Source of the DNA: Anaerostipes hadrus ATCC 29173 = JCM 17467
GTDB taxonomy: Bacteria > Bacillota > Clostridia > Lachnospirales > Lachnospiraceae
NCBI RefSeq assembly: GCF_030296915.1
Contig: NZ_AP028031.1
Location: forward strand, 2,177,001-2,241,000
Length of the DNA: 64,000 nucleotides
Reading direction: 5' to 3'
This document shows positions 63,797 through 64,000 of this stretch, piece by piece; position 1 is the stretch's first letter; each line of letters starts with the position of its first letter. The position numbers and the translations under genes were made by a program. The notes under the pieces were generated by a model. The model was not told the origin of the DNA. It saw only the letters and a list, made by a program, of their open reading frames with translations, and did not search any database.

Positions 63797-64000
63797 TTAT
63801 ACGTTGATCTCAGCTGTTAATCCGAGTACTTCTTTATTCTCTTCCAGAATTGGATTGATCACTTCATTCACAAATTCTTCTGTCTGCTGTGGTGCACGTC
63901 CTACGAAGTTCTCTGGTTTCATGATCGCCTGTAACTGCTCCATGTTCATACCAAATGCTGGGTCTGCTGCGATTCTCTCTAACAGATCGTTTGCTTTTCC
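63797..64000 (-). CDS. purB: Adenylosuccinate lyase (C-terminal end)
   Basis: The last 67 codons; the gene extends beyond the right edge. The protein end reads NDLLERIAADPAFGM, then MKPENFVGRAPQQTEEFV and ends in LTAEINV, the C-terminal helices of PurB of the clostridial type. It cleaves adenylosuccinate and SAICAR in purine synthesis. Catalytic residues are outside the window. Confidence 0.88.
   Translation of the reverse strand, partial: GKANDLLERIAADPAFGMNMEQLQAIMKPENFVGRAPQQTEEFVNEVINPILEENKEVLGLTAEINV

Noticed and set aside
1-64000. CRISPR array, rRNA operon, integrated phage or conjugative element
   Set aside because: No spaced direct repeats, no rRNA sequence and no integrase, terminase or relaxase frames were recognised.

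Overview
The window reads as chromosome from a low-GC, spore-forming Gram-positive of the Clostridia, most likely a Lachnospiraceae gut anaerobe; I cannot name the genus. Grounds: spoIIGA-sigE, a galactitol PTS, BIG2 surface proteins, a single-chain glycyl-tRNA synthetase, strong AGGAGG ribosome sites and AT-rich promoters. Most genes lie on the minus strand. No rRNA, CRISPR array, intact IS element or prophage was seen.

Layout. 0-2 kb: polar amino-acid ABC importer (ATPase cut by the window edge). 2-3.4 kb: secreted glucosaminidase. 3.4-10.8 kb: a complete phosphate-starvation cluster, pstS-pstC-pstA-pstB-phoU-phoP-phoR, with PhoP boxes before pstS. It is bracketed by two 585-bp inverted repeats (3363-3947 and 10195-10779), each containing two long hairpins. 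10.8-17.3 kb: apbE, a lipoprotein, pyrC, a small anchored protein and polyphosphate kinase. 17.3-25 kb: glyS, an XRE regulator, recO, era, an M16C peptidase and a GH25 muramidase. 25-30 kb: sigE/spoIIGA, a base-excision repair group (hypoxanthine-DNA glycosylase facing nfo and an MBL hydrolase), two Leu tRNAs and a small membrane protein. 30-34 kb: a SulP transporter and a purine-salvage pair. 34-36 kb: LytTR regulator and a frameshifted sensor kinase. 36-37.5 kb: infC-rpmI-rplT with an attenuator leader and a probable ATT start. 37.5-42 kb: two BIG2 proteins behind a capsule-type phosphatase/co-polymerase/tyrosine-kinase trio. 42-45.8 kb: prfC and two aldose-epimerase-like genes. 45.8-53.3 kb: the galactitol/tagatose pathway with its PRD regulator. 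53.4-57.5 kb: a MacAB-like ABC exporter with a triple operator, and a radical SAM gene. 57.6-63.7 kb: a decaying accessory stretch holding an ATPase, a chimeric fragment, a GGDEF gene with an in-frame stop, a RecG-like/AlbA protein with a slippable repeat, a holin-like toxin remnant and a truncated acyltransferase. The window ends inside purB.

How the genes work together. PstSCAB would import phosphate, PhoR/PhoP with PhoU would sense and regulate, and Ppk nearby would store phosphate as polyphosphate. GatABC would import galactitol as galactitol-1-phosphate; GatD, the PfkB-family kinase and GatY would take it through tagatose-6-phosphate and tagatose-1,6-bisphosphate to triose phosphates. 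The adenosine-type deaminase and purine nucleoside phosphorylase would act one after the other on nucleosides.

The most unusual things seen are the paired hairpin-bearing repeats around the phosphate cluster, with compensatory changes between copies, a PstS whose two halves appear circularly permuted, a tRNA-Leu with an AAG anticodon, and a 13/14-nt repeat read in two frames inside one gene.
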